Assembly: GCA_021234155.1 (NCBI GenBank)
Contig: JAJEKV010000037.1
Location: forward strand, 686,001-750,000
Direction of reading: 5' to 3'
DNA length: 64,000 nucleotides
Source: Isoetes taiwanensis
Lineage: Eukaryota > Streptophyta > Lycopodiopsida > Isoetales > Isoetaceae
Below the pieces are notes generated by a model. It searched no databases and was not told where the DNA came from. It worked only from the letters and a program-made list of their open reading frames with translations. Positions 46,263 through 57,540 of this stretch are shown here, in pieces. Made by a program: the position numbers and the translations under genes. Positions within the stretch are counted from its first letter, which is position 1. Each line of letters starts with the position of its first letter.

Positions 46263-46263
46263 T

Positions 46264-46735
46264 TTTTTTTAGAACATTCTAGAAGGTTCTAGGATCATCA
46301 GAGAGGGGGGGAGAGGGATTGAGATGTTTACCCATGAGCATTTGCAATACTCCATAACATTCTATTTTGAGCATTTGCAAAGTTTCAAAAAACTTTCTAT
46401 TTTTAGACTGAAACTTTCTATTTTTAGACTGAGGTGCTTACCCATGAGCATCTGGAACATTCCAGAACATTCTATTTTGAACATTTGCAAAGTTTCAAAA
46501 AACCTTCTATTTTTAGAGTGAAACTTTCTATTTTTAGACTGAGGTGCTTACCCATGAGCACCTGGAACATTCCACAACATTCCATTTTGAGCATTTGTAA
46601 AGTTTCAAAAAAACTTCTATTTTTAGACTGAAACTTTCTATTTTTAGACTGAGGTGCTTACTCATGAGCATCTGGAACATTCTAGGACATTCCAAAAGAT
46701 TTTAGAACATTCTAGAATATCCTAGAGTATCCTTG
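46264..46735 (+). repeat. HSE-rich repeat block 2
   Basis: About four units of roughly 100 bp with CTGGAACATTCCAGAACATT and TTGCAAAGTTTCAAAAAAC. Identical to block 5 at 60506-60977. Confidence 0.92.
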
Positions 46736-46794
46736 AATTAATTAGGCCCCAGCCTTAACTAAGCATGGACTTCTTATTATTTCAAGAAAAGACT

Positions 46795-46865
46795 GGTTGG
46801 TCTAGTGGTAAGGGTGGGGGGTTTGGGGGGCAATGTCCAGGGTTCAAGTCCGTGGTAAACCAAAA
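46795..46865 (+). repeat. tRNA-like A/B-box module
   Basis: TGGTCTAGTGGTAAGG (46798-46813) and GGTTCAAGTCC (46841-46851) fit RNA polymerase III A and B boxes. CCAAAAAAATTTTG follows. It is identical at 61037-61107; 63653-63725 has the perfect B box GGTTCGAGTCC. Confidence 0.65.
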
Positions 46866-47084
46866 AAATTTTGTCCACCAAACTTGGGAGCTTTTGAGAG
46901 GCCAAGGCCCATGGACGGCCCAGATCAAGCCACGTGGCGCCTCCTTCACCGTCGGATGTGTCGGATTTACTCACTCACTCACTAACTCACTCACTAACGG
47001 ACACTATTTCTTTATTATATAAATAAGATATTAGATAGTAGAAGATAGATAGTAGATGCTTTTTCTAATTTCTATCTTTGTAGT

Positions 47085-47395
47085 AGTGGAGTGCTTACCC
47101 AATGAGTAGCTCGAACATTCTAGATGGCTCTACAACACTCTATCTTGATTAGAGCTCAAACTTTACTATTTTTCGAAGGAGGTGCTTACTCATGGGCATT
47201 TAAAATATTGGAAGAATATTTTAGAACACTACAATATTATAATTTGCTTGAAGTACACCCATACCAACAATTATAAAAAGTTTCTATTTTTAGATTGAGG
47301 TGTTTATCCACGAGCATCTAGAACATTCTATAACCCTCCACAACATTTTATGTTCATTGGAGCACACTCTCTGCAATTCCTTAAAAACTTTTAAG
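47085..47395 (+). repeat. HSE-rich repeat block 3 (diverged)
   Basis: Diverged units with GAGTAGCTCGAACATTCTAG and GAGCATCTAGAACATTCTAT. Confidence 0.75.
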
Positions 47396-47399
47396 TCGT

Positions 47400-48730
47400 A
47401 TTTAATTAAAGTGGGACTCATTCCATTCCCATTTTTTTTCGGAACCCGGTTAATTTACATAAAAAGTAGCACCCCGACCCGAAAACTATCCTTAATTCGA
47501 ATTTTTGAATAAAACTCTGAATCCGAGCTGTGCTGCAGTTTTCCCAGGTTCGCGAGTCGAGAACAAAAACAATGCAACTGAAACAAAGGAAATTCATTAA
47601 AGTTTGAAACCAAAGATGATGTTGAAAAAGAATTTTTATTAATAAATTGAACAGATACAATGTATTTTACATGGGACCTTGAGACCATGGCGGTCTTCTT
47701 TGTCCTCTGATCCACATCATCTTGGTAGGTGGTCCACCTTAGGGGATTAACTTGTGGCGCTTCTTCATGCCGTCACGTAAGCCTTGGGGGCAACGGCGAA
47801 GAGTTTGGAATGCCTCGCGTGGAGGTGCCTGCGGAGCTACCGGCCGACTGTCCACCCGACTTCTCCACTTTCGCCTCCTTTGACCTTTCATCGAATATGC
47901 TCCTTCCCCAACCTCCGTGGATGTTATGCAATGCTTGCAATATGCCTTGAGCTTCTGGACTTTCTCTTTGTTCTTCGCGCTGTTCTTTATTCCCGGGGTG
48001 TAGCGAGCAACCTCACGGTCGCGAGCAACCTTGTCCCAAAGGCGGGCAAGAGTGTAGCGTGGCCAGGGATGTGTTCGAGCGGTTTTCTTCGCCTTGGCGG
48101 GATCCGTGCCGCTGGGGGCGGTCTGCGTGATGCTGGCGGGATGCGATGGCCGGGTGTCGGATCGTGCACGAACCACGGAGCAAGGAGAGTATGATTAACA
48201 ATTACGGTGTCATTAGTCAAAAGAGCGTTGAAATCAAATTACAGCGGAGAACATTCATTCCATACAAGCTGCATCCAATGGCGGGAGTAGTGTCTTTCTC
48301 GACTCGCGAGTCGAGAAAAGCCCATAAAAGTCAAAGTACAACCATTCTCATTAGAATATGTTTGCATCCAATCACATACGGAAGCATACAAATGCTTTTG
48401 TCAGCGACACAACTAGCATGCCTTTCTCGATTTCGCGAGTCGAGAAAGTCCGAGAAACCCAATGTACAAGCATTATCATAATAGATTGTACAAGCATTTC
48501 ATCAACACGACAAGCATGCCTTTCTCGACTTCATTGAGTCGAAGAAAGGCATCAAAACTCAATATACAAGTATATTCATTACAAAATGGTCAATACATGT
48601 GTTCAAGTTCGATTACAATATTCACACAATTTGACTATCGGCGGGGTCACTCTTCTTGTTCACCAAAGTATTTGTCGTCCATAGCTTTCATGATGAAACT
48701 GCTCTGGATCGGGTTAGGTGAGGCTCGGAT
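47400..48730. other. Low-homology region, no recognised gene
   Basis: A minus-strand open frame at 48176-47739 is basic and contains VQKLKAYCKHCITSTEVGEG. I do not recognise it. It lies downstream of the phosphatase pseudogene on the same strand. Confidence 0.4.
48290..48570. repeat. Palindrome-centred tandem repeat
   Basis: TTCTCGACTCGCGAGTCGAG at 48297, with relatives near 48425 and 48522. Each is followed by similar AAGCAT(T/G)-rich sequence, giving a period of about 100-130 bp. A further half-site GCGAGTCGAGAA is near 47551. Confidence 0.7.
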
Positions 48731-48734
48731 AGTT

Positions 48735-49390
48735 AAGTAAGCACATCGGTGACAAGAATGGCAAAGAGGGATTCGCCAAAGGCGGGGCCAGTCAGAAGGA
48801 CAACCACCTATCTCTCTCATATTCTTGGTCGATATGGCTTAGCAATGATTGTATTTTTGGCGTTATGATAGCACTTGTAGGCGGAGTCGTCTATGATCAG
48901 CGTGTTGTGTTTGCCAAAGTCTGGAATTGCTCATAAACAACGTCCGGCCGTTTCACCATTATAGGCTTCCCTTTGTGATGGCTGGATCGAGGTCCTTCAC
49001 ATGCTTTCGACCCTTTCGTTTCCCCAAACGAACTTGAACTTCAAAACTGAAATGCCGAGAACACCAAGAACATTGACAATATTTTTCTTTGCCATACAAG
49101 ACCATATGGCCACTTCGAATCCCCGTGCCAGGCACCATTCAATAATTTCCTTAGCTCTGGGCCTCGGATACACTATTTTATGCTCTGTTTTCCTTTGGGA
49201 TGCGAGGTGTTAATCTCGGGGGCGTCTTTGTCGTGGTATCTTGCGGCTAATACTCCATTGGCGTCAAATATTACAAGCTTGGTGGGACCAGCTGGATCCC
49301 AGTTGGAGTTTGGCTCTGACCATATTTCCGGTTCATCTATGAGCATACAATCTTTTAGAGCATTGTAGAAAGAACGCTCATATAACATTC
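48735..49390 (-). pseudogene. FCP1/NIF-type HAD phosphatase-like pseudogene
   Basis: On the minus strand, LVIFDANGVLAARY (about 49275) corresponds to the first HAD motif. After a frameshift near 49180 come YPRPRAKEIIEWCLARGFEV, AIWSCMAKKNIVNVL and VWGNERVES. After another shift, KHNTLIIDDSAYKCYHNAKN is the conserved DDS motif. This order matches plant SCP/FCP1-like (NLI-interacting factor) HAD proteins that act as protein phosphatases. At least two frameshifts make it a pseudogene. No introns are obvious, so it may be a retrocopy. Confidence 0.72.
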
Positions 49391-50350
49391 AGTTTAGAGC
49401 ACCCTCTTTATAACATTTTTTAAACTTTTTTATTTTTATATTAAGGTGGTAACTGATGAGCATCTTAAACATTCAAGAAGACTTTACAACCTTCTATTTT
49501 GATTGGAGCACATTCTTTGCAATGTTTTTTAAAACTTATATTTTCAGACTGACTGCTTACACATCAGCATCTAGAATGTTCGAAAACACTCCAATACCTT
49601 TCTCAGAGTAAGGTGCTTAATCATGAGCATCTACAACATTCTAGATCAGCCCAAACTTAATGGAGGTGCTTACTTATGGGCATCTAGAATAATGTTAGAA
49701 CATTCTATTTTGCTTAGAGCACCCTCTTTGTGACATTTTTGAAAACCTTTTTATTTTTTTATCGAGATGCTTACCTATTAGCATTTAGAACATTCTAGAA
49801 TATTCTACATCCCTCCACTCTTTGCAACATTTTAAAAAAAGTTCTATTTTTCGATTGAGATGTTTAAACATGAACATGTAGAACAATCTACAATATTCTA
49901 CCTTGATTGGAACACACTCTTTGCAATATTTACGAGAACTTTCTATTTGGATTGAGATGCTCATCTATGAGCATCTAGTACATTCAACAACATTCTATTT
50001 TTATTGGAGCACTCTTTTGATAATATTTTTTTTAAATATTTTCTATTTTTAGGTTGAGGTGCTTACCCATGATTGTCTAAGGCATTCTACAGTAGCTCAC
50101 AACATTCTATTTCATTGGAATACTCTCTTTGTAATATTTTTGAAAACTTTTTATTTTTGGATTGAGGTGCTTACCCATGAGCATCCAGAACATTCTAGAA
50201 CACATTCTATGGACCATGTTTGCCAAACTTTCTATTTTTATGAGGTGCTTAGTCATGAGCATCTACAACATTCTAGAACACTCTCTATAGAACATTTTTA
50301 AAAACTTTCTATTTTTGAATAGAGATGCTTACCCATGAGCATCTAGAACT
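49320..50350 (+). repeat. HSE-rich repeat block 4 (diverged)
   Basis: Seven to ten drifting units with GAGCATCTAGAACATTCTAG-like cores and the CTATTTTTNGATTGAGG(A/T)GCTTA motif. No gene. Confidence 0.75.
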
Positions 50351-50944
50351 ATGTCTAAATCGTCAATAAAGAATAACAAGCATTACATATTCATCAAGTC
50401 AGTAATGTACACCTGCAAATGCCACGAACACGGTACTGATAATAACCCGATTACACACAACAACAAGAAGATAAAGCTCTAGTTCATAGGTTCTCCAGAT
50501 ACAGCTCGCCTGATGATGGCATCAAGCTGGCGGATCTTTTGGGTCAGCAGATCCCTAGCAAGGTTCATGTAAGATCTTAGTGCATAATTCAGACATCGGA
50601 GCCCCAAGTTGCTCCCAAGCAACACTACACTAGAAATCATCAAATCAATTAGAAATAAGCACACAATTAAAACTGTACAGCAGAGAATCTACATATGGAG
50701 TCATCCAACAACCATGGGTGGTCCCTAGTATGAATGGGGATTTAACTTAGAGAGCAGAAACACCGGAAATACGATGCACTCTTAGTAAGTACATAAATAC
50801 CTTTTCTCGAATTAAATTGGATGATTCCATGGCGTTTCTGCTAAACAAACAAGGACTTGTAGTATACCTAACCAAAAATGAAAAAATGCAAGCTTCACGT
50901 ATCCGAACGAAAAATTGTTGACATGCCACCATTATAAAATAATG

Positions 50945-52515
50945 ACATTTGCATACAGAGATGCACCCACAAGAGAGTTGCAAGAGCATGTCACAATTGA
51001 TTGACCGTTTAAAGTTGTAGGATGGCCACTTTTTCCAATCCAATGTTCACGTAGGATCAATGACCCAAAAACCTATGAAAGAACCTATGTGTTATGCCAG
51101 AATTAGCATCATTTCGTGTTTGCCTGCTTTAGATGTACTTTGCAGTACTAGTTAGCTTGGATATGAGGTATTGTCTTCCTTGAGTCTCTAAATCCATAGA
51201 CAAGGCTTAAGTTTTGAGACACATTATGTCTATAAAGCCATTTATGCAGGCTTTTGGAACATCTCCACAATCAAATTCTGGATACTTCTAGCACTTGACC
51301 TCTTCTAAGAACTGGTTGGAGTAACTTTTGGGGTGTGATTAAGACCTACTGGAACTCCCTTATGCAAAAAGACAATTACAGTCCCAAACGTTGGCTTCCC
51401 TGCAAATGTCCAAATGTAATACACGGATGGTTCAAATTACGTGTATATTCCTTTTATTTTACCTGGCAGAAAATCTTTCCGCATTTTCTGGAGCGGCGCC
51501 GCTTAGTCCCAGCCTTCTTGCCTTCTTGCCCTTCTACGGCATCCAAGAAACAGGCTCAGCCCTAAGGGAGCTCTTCCGACATCGCCGCCATAGCCAAGAA
51601 ACAAGGGCTCAGCCCATTTGCAGAGCTTCCTAATGTATCAGGTTCGTCAAATGAAGAGCCCATTTGCTTTCTAATTGCAGAGCCCATTTGCATCAAGAGC
51701 TTCGTGCATACTGACCAAAGAAACAAGGGCTCGGCCCATTTGCGGGGGTCCGGATATGATAATAGCATGAAGAAACGAGCCATAGTTTTTATAATAGCAT
51801 GAAGAAGCGAGCTTTTTGGCCGAGGGAAAGAGGTATTTTCGGTACATTCATTCCATGCAAGCTACTATGCCTTTCCTCAGCAATTCCTGCAGGTAGAAAA
51901 ATCGGCCCCTCCTACTTCTATTTTTATGCTAAGGTCCAAGCTTTAATAGTATAATTCCTTGTTCTGCTCCAGATCTGATCTGCACCAAGCCATCAGAGCT
52001 TGCCAGACTATTCGATTTCTGCTACAACAACTTTGGGTTTCTTTTTGTCTTTCTTGGGGTCAAAGGCAACAGATTTCATTGCTCTCAGTGTGGCATGCCC
52101 ACTCCGGGCTTCTCTATTTTAGGATTTGCCACAGGAACTTTGTCGGAACAGAGGAACAGATGTCACAATTTAACTGGAAATTTGAACCATCCGTGTATTA
52201 CGTCCCGTAATGCACGCCTGTCAAGATTCCGGGTATAATTTTTCTCGGCGGCGCCGCTAGACTCGGGCACACTTTCAGCGGCTCTCCGCGCTTTCGTCGC
52301 GCCGCCTTCGTCTGGCGGGCCGCCTCAAAATTATACGGCCGGAATCTTTCCAGCGTGCATTACGTAGTAGTATAGTATGTATGAGTTAGAACAATGGGGC
52401 TAGTTAAAGGCCCGCGAGCGATGTGATGAAACTTTTTGTTCCATCAATTGGATCTAACACCCACATGTACTCAGATTCATTTGCCTTCTTTGTTAGTCCT
52501 CCTCCTTCTCCAAAT
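50945..52515 (-). pseudogene. IMPL2: IMPL2-like gene fragment, copy 2, interrupted by HLE-C
   Basis: Exon-like parts on the minus strand: ESEYMWVLDPIDGTKSFIT (about 52490-52425), GKPTFGTVIVFLHKGVP (about 51403-51354) and LREHWIGKSGHPTTLNGQ (about 51050-51000). The last continues to CSCNSLVGASLYANV before a stop. A 9-bp deletion removes part of the IDQPV region, and the donor after the metal-binding exon is lost. HLE-C lies between the first and second exon remnants. This copy keeps a slightly longer third exon than copy 1. Confidence 0.75.
51416..52370 (+). mobile_element. Helitron-like element HLE-C (955 bp) with paralogous empty site
   Basis: The 5' end GTAATACACGGATGGTTCAA (51416-51438) is perfectly repeated inverted at 52179-52201. 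A palindrome follows, starting CGTAATGCACGC at 52206 and ending GCGTGCATTACG at 52364, with a GGCGGCGCCGC core. Then comes GTAG/T. The GC box GGAGCGGCGCCGCTT is at 51491. Copy 1 of the duplicated segment reads straight through at 15668/15669 without target duplication, so the whole unit including the 3' palindrome inserted as one. A CAAGGGCTC(A/G)GCCCATTTGC minisatellite occupies 51550-51755. Confidence 0.75.
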
Positions 52516-53068
52516 ATATAAGTTTTGTGCATTTAAATGAAAATGTTGCTTAAGGACAAATCGCAACACTGCATCAATACTAACATGGTTTTGAATTGTT
52601 GGATTCGATTGACACTACAAAAACATGATAATGTTAAAACCACAAAACATGATAATGTTAAAAACCAACTCAAGACTGCCGCCGAGACTGCTGCTACAAC
52701 AAACCAACTTGATTCCCCAAGGCGAGCATAACTTCCCATCCTACCATGAACAACTGCCTGAGCGAGAACAAATACAACGATTCTAAGGCTCTACACATGC
52801 ACAAGAATCTTAGGCGTGGCAGCGTGCATTAGAGATAGCCTCAAATTGCTTCAAAGTTTCAACCGGTGTTTGTGCAAAGCGAAAAAAAAAAAAAAAAAGG
52901 CGTCCAACCTTGGCGCTTAGCAAGTTCAAAGGTCGACTCTAGCTATGGCGGTCCTGAACCCTTCAAATCTTAGTACGCCCTTTGGCTTGATCCATTTTTT
53001 CTTGATGCGTATTTTTCTGCGCATCGGCCGGGACGCTAGGTAAAAAGCCGGTGCGAGGAGAGCTTCTT

Positions 53069-53594
53069 CGTAAAAACAAATTGAGCATGTTTCAATCCTT
53101 TTTTTTTGTCTTGGTCTGGAGGTTGGCTATGGCGCATGAGAATTGCCCTTGGGCGCGATTCGACTATGTTCGACAATCTTTTTCCAGCGAGTTTTAGATT
53201 TCTCTGAGCTTAGGCTTGCTCTTATTTTCAAGAAGATCTGAGTTCTTAGGGCTTTCTGGGGACTTGGTGTTTTGCCAACAACGAAGCTTAGGGGTAATTT
53301 GGCTTAGGATTTATTCAAGGTATCAGAACTGCATTAGCAAACTTTTAGAATCAGAATTGCATTAGGGTTTGTTCAAAGCATCAGAATCGCATTAGAGTTT
53401 GTTCTTACGGCAGATTTGCAAGAAATGCTAAGGGTGCCCAATTGAAAAGCCTAACTTAGCACAAGAAAAATTTGTCCATTTGCATGAATGGCGATTGGGC
53501 TATCTCAATATAGAAGGTAAGCGCCTTAGTTGTGATGAAAATGTAGATTAAATGCTAAAAAACAGATTTAGTAGATTAAGTGTTTTCGAGAAAG
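53069..53594. other. Spacer, no recognised gene
   Basis: Contains GCATTAG(G/A)GTTTGTTC repeats near 53350-53405. No gene seen. Confidence 0.4.
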
Positions 53595-54195
53595 TGAACA
53601 TCTTTATGTCTGTTATGAATATGTGGAAGGCGCAAATCCTAGAGAAGCTCTTAAAAGCAATAAAGTTACTGGCTTTTCTATTTTTTCTTCCTGGACATCT
53701 AGAGTGCAAATTGCTCTTGTGTAGCTAATGATTTGAGAGCAAAAATTACTGGATTCGGGATTGCACAACTTAGTGGAGATCTGCAATCATCTATGGTATC
53801 AGAGAATTTATAAAGTGAACAGTTCAGTTCCTCACGAAATCTGAGTAATGGAGAAATATTTTATTTAAGCATTTACACGAGCAGTATTAGGAAATTGGTG
53901 CGGTTTAACAACACTATTATTATAGGTACTCACGGATACACGGATCGAGTATTTGTCAAGGGGCTATGACAACTAAAAGGCGATGTTTATGCCTATGGCG
54001 TTGTGCTCTTGGAGCTCTAGCAAGGGCAAGAATCAATGGTGTTAGGTTTGATAAGAATGAGAAATATGTCAAGCGATATCTTCGAGAGAGTTAGGGCGAT
54101 CACGGAAAGTGGACAAGGAGAACTCAGATTATGGCTCGATAAAATTTTGAAGGATTCATATCTTGTCAAAGTAGCTTATCCTATCATACCGTATG
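53595..54195 (+). pseudogene. LysM-type receptor-like kinase fragment
   Basis: The frames read EHLYVCYEYVEGANPREALK, SSWTSRVQIAL, DLRAKITGFGIAQL, GTHGYT and then GDVYAYGVVLLEL. The order and the RVQIAL...LRAKI wording fit LYK/LYR kinases. The DFG position reads GFG. The catalytic loop between RVQIAL and DLRAKI is deleted, and stops occur at about 53728, 53809 and 54019. It is a pseudogene fragment. Confidence 0.6.
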
Positions 54196-54509
54196 TTTGT
54201 AACTTATGATTGTTGAAGGTTTTGTGCTATATTCATATGAAAATACGTACAATGCTGATGCTAGCATTTGGATTTCGGTAAGAAACTGTACAAGGGTTTT
54301 TTAGTTGTTGATCGCCAGATAGGAGCGCGTGTGTGCCTTGGCAGATGTCGACCAGGGATCGTGATTCTAATTTGGGTCTGTGCAGGTGTCTGGTTCGGCA
54401 TGTGGATGCCATGGGGAGACGGTTTTGTTTGCTTCATCTTGAAGGGCGGCACATATGAGCGGTTTGTTGCTTGGTTTTTCTTTTGTTGATTTTGTTTTCC
54501 ATCATGTTG

Positions 54510-55090
54510 ATGAAGAGAGCAGCAAGAAAAGGCAAGGCTCCCGCCACCCATATGCCCGTCTCTGTTGTGGGTTCCATGCCTGTTGATTCTAGCTCTGCAA
54601 GACTTATAATTCCTCTGCCATGCCCAATTTTGCAATGAATCGGGAGTCAATTGATGTCTCTTGTGACATTAGGACTGTCAGGGCATGATGTCTTACTTAG
54701 TTTCTTTGATGCCCTTTCATTATTCTGTGATAGAAGATGTGTGGTTGGTGCGGTTGCCCCAGAGAGGGGATCTTCTGCAGATCACTTTTATGTCCAAGTT
54801 GTGCTGAGAGCACACTATAAGATACTTAAGGCCGTGAATGAGGCTATTAAGAGGGATTTCAATTGGCCTTCCAAACTAGCTGGTGTTATGTTAGTCTACA
54901 AAGTCCTCAAGAATAACAGACTACAATGTTTCAAGGGTATAGTGGGGTATTGTGTGAAGAATATAGGTAAGGTGCTATTCTTGCTATCTCCATAACATAT
55001 ATGAATCAATGATTGAAAAGAAGAAGGATCTCTATTTAAGATGGGGTGCTGAGGACACAAGAGGTTTGTGTGTGTTGGACAATAGAAATT
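54510..55090 (+). pseudogene. Possible HUH endonuclease (replitron/Rep-like) remnant
   Basis: From the ATG at 54510 the frame runs about 160 codons with one stop (TGA 54636-54638). Its parts are MKRAARKGKAP, LFCDRRCVVGAVAPERGS, ADHFYVQVVLRAH and CFKGIVGYCVKN. After a frameshift near 54980 it continues HNIYESMIEKKKDLYLRWGA. An ERG segment, an H-hydrophobic position, a GxxGYxxK motif and a later LY-x-x-(W/Y)GA motif, in this order, are what I recall of Rep-type HUH proteins of replitrons. The second HUH histidine reads Y. I am not certain; it could be an unrelated unknown protein. Confidence 0.4.
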
Positions 55091-55855
55091 GTTGAATAAG
55101 GTTGCTCACTTTGTATTTTACCACGGTGGCGTAGACTCACTCCTAGCTTGAAATTTACTATTAGTAGGATGCTCGGGAGTGGAAAGTATACTTTGCTTGG
55201 TAGCTGGATTATTCCTTGAGCGGTGCTCATGTGAATAAGCCGCAGTGCGTGTTGCATGGAGGGTTCTCTTGAACTCCGCGCACTGCATACCATCTGATGT
55301 CAGAACTATCCTGTTTGGTTTGCCACATGCTCGTAAAAAAATCCATCTCTCGTCACATACGGTTCCTCCCGAAATGTGCATTATTTTTTGGGAGGGAGGA
55401 GAGGCGATTGTCTCTCGAGGCTTAACGACCTCTGTTATTGGCGGTGCAATGTTTGTTTGCGGATTTTTCGATCACGCATCAATTCCGGCCCGGCGAGAGA
55501 AAATGTGGGATAATTCGATCGTAGCGTTCAATTGAGCCAAATTGTGGGATATTCAAGCCTGTATTTCTTGGTTCGGCGGGCTATGTGGGATAATTCATTT
55601 CTAGTTTTCCCTCCCCTTTCTTTTCGATTCCGGCCACTAAACCATGGATCCGGTCATTCTTGGTATGATTGCCATGCTTTTTAGGTGCATTGACACTCGG
55701 ATTTGCATTCTGAGAATCTTGTTTGCAGCTATTGGAACTCAATGAGCTTTCGAAGATCAATGATACGTTCGATGGCGATGTTTTAGAAGACAACAATGGT
55801 ATGTTTTTTGCGCATCTGCGGCGTTAATGGTTCGGGTTCAGCCGGGGTTAGAAGA
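55091..55855. other. Spacer between HUH-like remnant and second Harbinger element
   Basis: No gene recognised. 55385-55440 carries CGATTGTCTCTCGAGGCTTA, similar to the head of the complex repeat at 45.16 kb. Confidence 0.4.
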
Positions 55856-56990
55856 CCACCAAGAAGATTTTGGATTGCTCAAAGGCGAGAGAACACAATG
55901 GGATAATATTGATAACCACGCATGGAATTGTATAGCTTCCTTTGAAGATGATATGTGGCACCAATTTTTACGGGATGAAGAGAGCCACATTTGAGAGATT
56001 GGTAGGTTTAATTGTGCCCTATCTTGTCGGGCCTGGTATTAAAGTAAGGCCCCTGTTGATCCGAAAGCGATTTGCTATGGTTACGTATTTTCTTGCACGG
56101 GGATATGCCCTTACATGTCGGTCGAGATTTTATGTTGGGAAAACAGCGGTGCGAAATATACCAAGAAAATCGCGCTTGTTTTGGCCGAAGACAATGCTTT
56201 ACAAGCGTTTTGTTGCAATGCCTACAGGTGCAAAGATTAATTGATTGCATTAAGGAATTCCATGATGCAACGGGGGTTGCCCAATATATATGGTGCGGTT
56301 AGCCGGATCCCATATTTTTTTATGGAGGAAACCCAAAAAAAAAGACAATGGGGAAGACTATTACAGCAGACATAAGAGGCATTCATGTCTCATGCAAGGA
56401 ATTGTGACACATAGCAGACTTTTTATAAATGTTTGTGTAACAAGAACAGGTTCAGTCCATGATTCAAACCAGTTCAAGAAGAGCTCCATCTATAACAAAA
56501 TTGCTTCAAAACAAATTTTGCAAGAACCAGTGGTGACTCTTAGTGGCAGAAAACTGAAGAAGGGGCAGCCTACTGATCAAGATGTTCAGGTAAATATTCC
56601 ACCTCTTCTATTAGGTGACTCAGCCTATTCTAGCAGGCCCTTTCTCCTTAAAGTTTTTCCTCAAAACCAGGGTGCTTATGGTAAGTTCAACAAAAGGATT
56701 TGTAGAGGAGTGTGTGTGGAGAATGGATTTGGGATTGTTAAGGAAAAATTGAGAATTACGAAACACTTGCCCGTGCATGTTGCCAAAGCTTCCAAGATCA
56801 TACCGCATGTTGTGTTCTTTGGAACCGTATAATGGAACACAAGGGCTGGGACATGGACTGCCAATTGAGGATGATCCTCCACCGGTTTACTACTATGAAG
56901 CGAAGCCATGAAGCGGGTCATTAAAAAACAAGGTGATCAAATGAGGCACGTGTTATTTGAAAATCTGGAAGGACATGTGATCCCATGATT
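55856..56990 (+). pseudogene. PIF/Harbinger transposase, second copy, broken
   Basis: It has the same order as 1466-2633: YFLARGYALTC, a degraded DGSHI position (AGSHIFLW), TGSVHDSNQFKKSSIYNKI, LLLGDSAYSSRPFLLKV and CVENGFGIVKEKLRI. The first catalytic Asp appears lost. Several stops occur before 56290 and after 56830. Paired with the Myb/SANT remnant at 58280-59490. Confidence 0.82.
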
Positions 56991-57188
56991 GTTTTTTTGT
57001 AGACAATAAATATTAAATTCAAAAGTCAATTCTTATCCATCTCACTATCTTTACTTATTTGTCAGGCATTTCTTACATTACGATGAATAAGTGTTTGAGT
57101 TTAGAGCTAAGTTTCCATTTACAGCCTCAAAACATTTCACTTAGAAATACTGAACAACCTGTTACAGAATTAGTGAGTCCTGTGACTT

Positions 57189-57342
57189 CACAATTAGAGA
57201 ACTTACAAGAGCAGGAAAAATCATTTGTACAACTACAAGTTTGAAAAGAGAAGTTTATATTCATAAAGCAATTAGAGAACTTACAAGAGCAGGAAAAATC
57301 ATTTGTACACAAACAAGTTTGAAAAGAGAAGTTTATATTCAA
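57189..57342 (+). repeat. 80-bp tandem duplication
   Basis: CAATTAGAGAACTTACAAGA begins two copies, at 57189 and 57269. Both continue with GCAGGAAAAATCATTTGTAC and end in GAAGTTTATATTCA. Confidence 0.9.
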
Positions 57343-57540
57343 ATAGAAAGATTACATGGGCATATAAAGCCCTGTTCAAAATATTTGAGCATTCCAGAAA
57401 CATTCTAAGTGAGTCAAATGACTTCACTATATTAAAAACAAGTCTGCACACCTTCCAATGATACCAGGAAATCTGCATTTGTTTTCATCTGTCAGTTTCC
57501 GAGCAATCATATGAGAAAAAAAGAATGGCAGCCATGCCAT

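Larger units (their letters stand above)
45145..47030 (+). repeat. Complex repeat block copy 1 (paired with 59845-61260)
   Basis: Order: TCTCTCG(A/G)GGTGAGAG head, CT microsatellite (45262-46262), HSE-rich units, tRNA-like module, ACGTGGCGCCTCCTTCACCG tail and CTCACTCACT run. From 46263 to 47020 it aligns gap-free with 60505-61262 at an offset of 14242 and differs at about three positions. The CT tract is about 1000 bp here versus about 525 bp in the other copy. Confidence 0.93.
50741..53068. repeat. Segmental duplication copy 2 (paired with 14991-17295)
   Basis: Same content as copy 1 but with HLE-C inserted (51416-52370) and without the LINE. It is otherwise collinear, with small indels. 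Confidence 0.88.

Noticed and set aside
45255-46292. Very long Ser/Leu-rich open frames (also at 43349-44020, 59842-60534, 61447-62118)
   Set aside because: They are translations of (CT)n microsatellites open in all frames; composition and lack of any domain show they are not genes.
46765-47022. ORF MDFLLFQEKTGWSSGKGGGF, present three times
   Set aside because: It is a translation of the tRNA-like module and repeat tail.
42390-50350. CRISPR-like array in the regularly spaced repeats
   Set aside because: Plant nuclear DNA, units drift in length and sequence, and spacers are also repeated.
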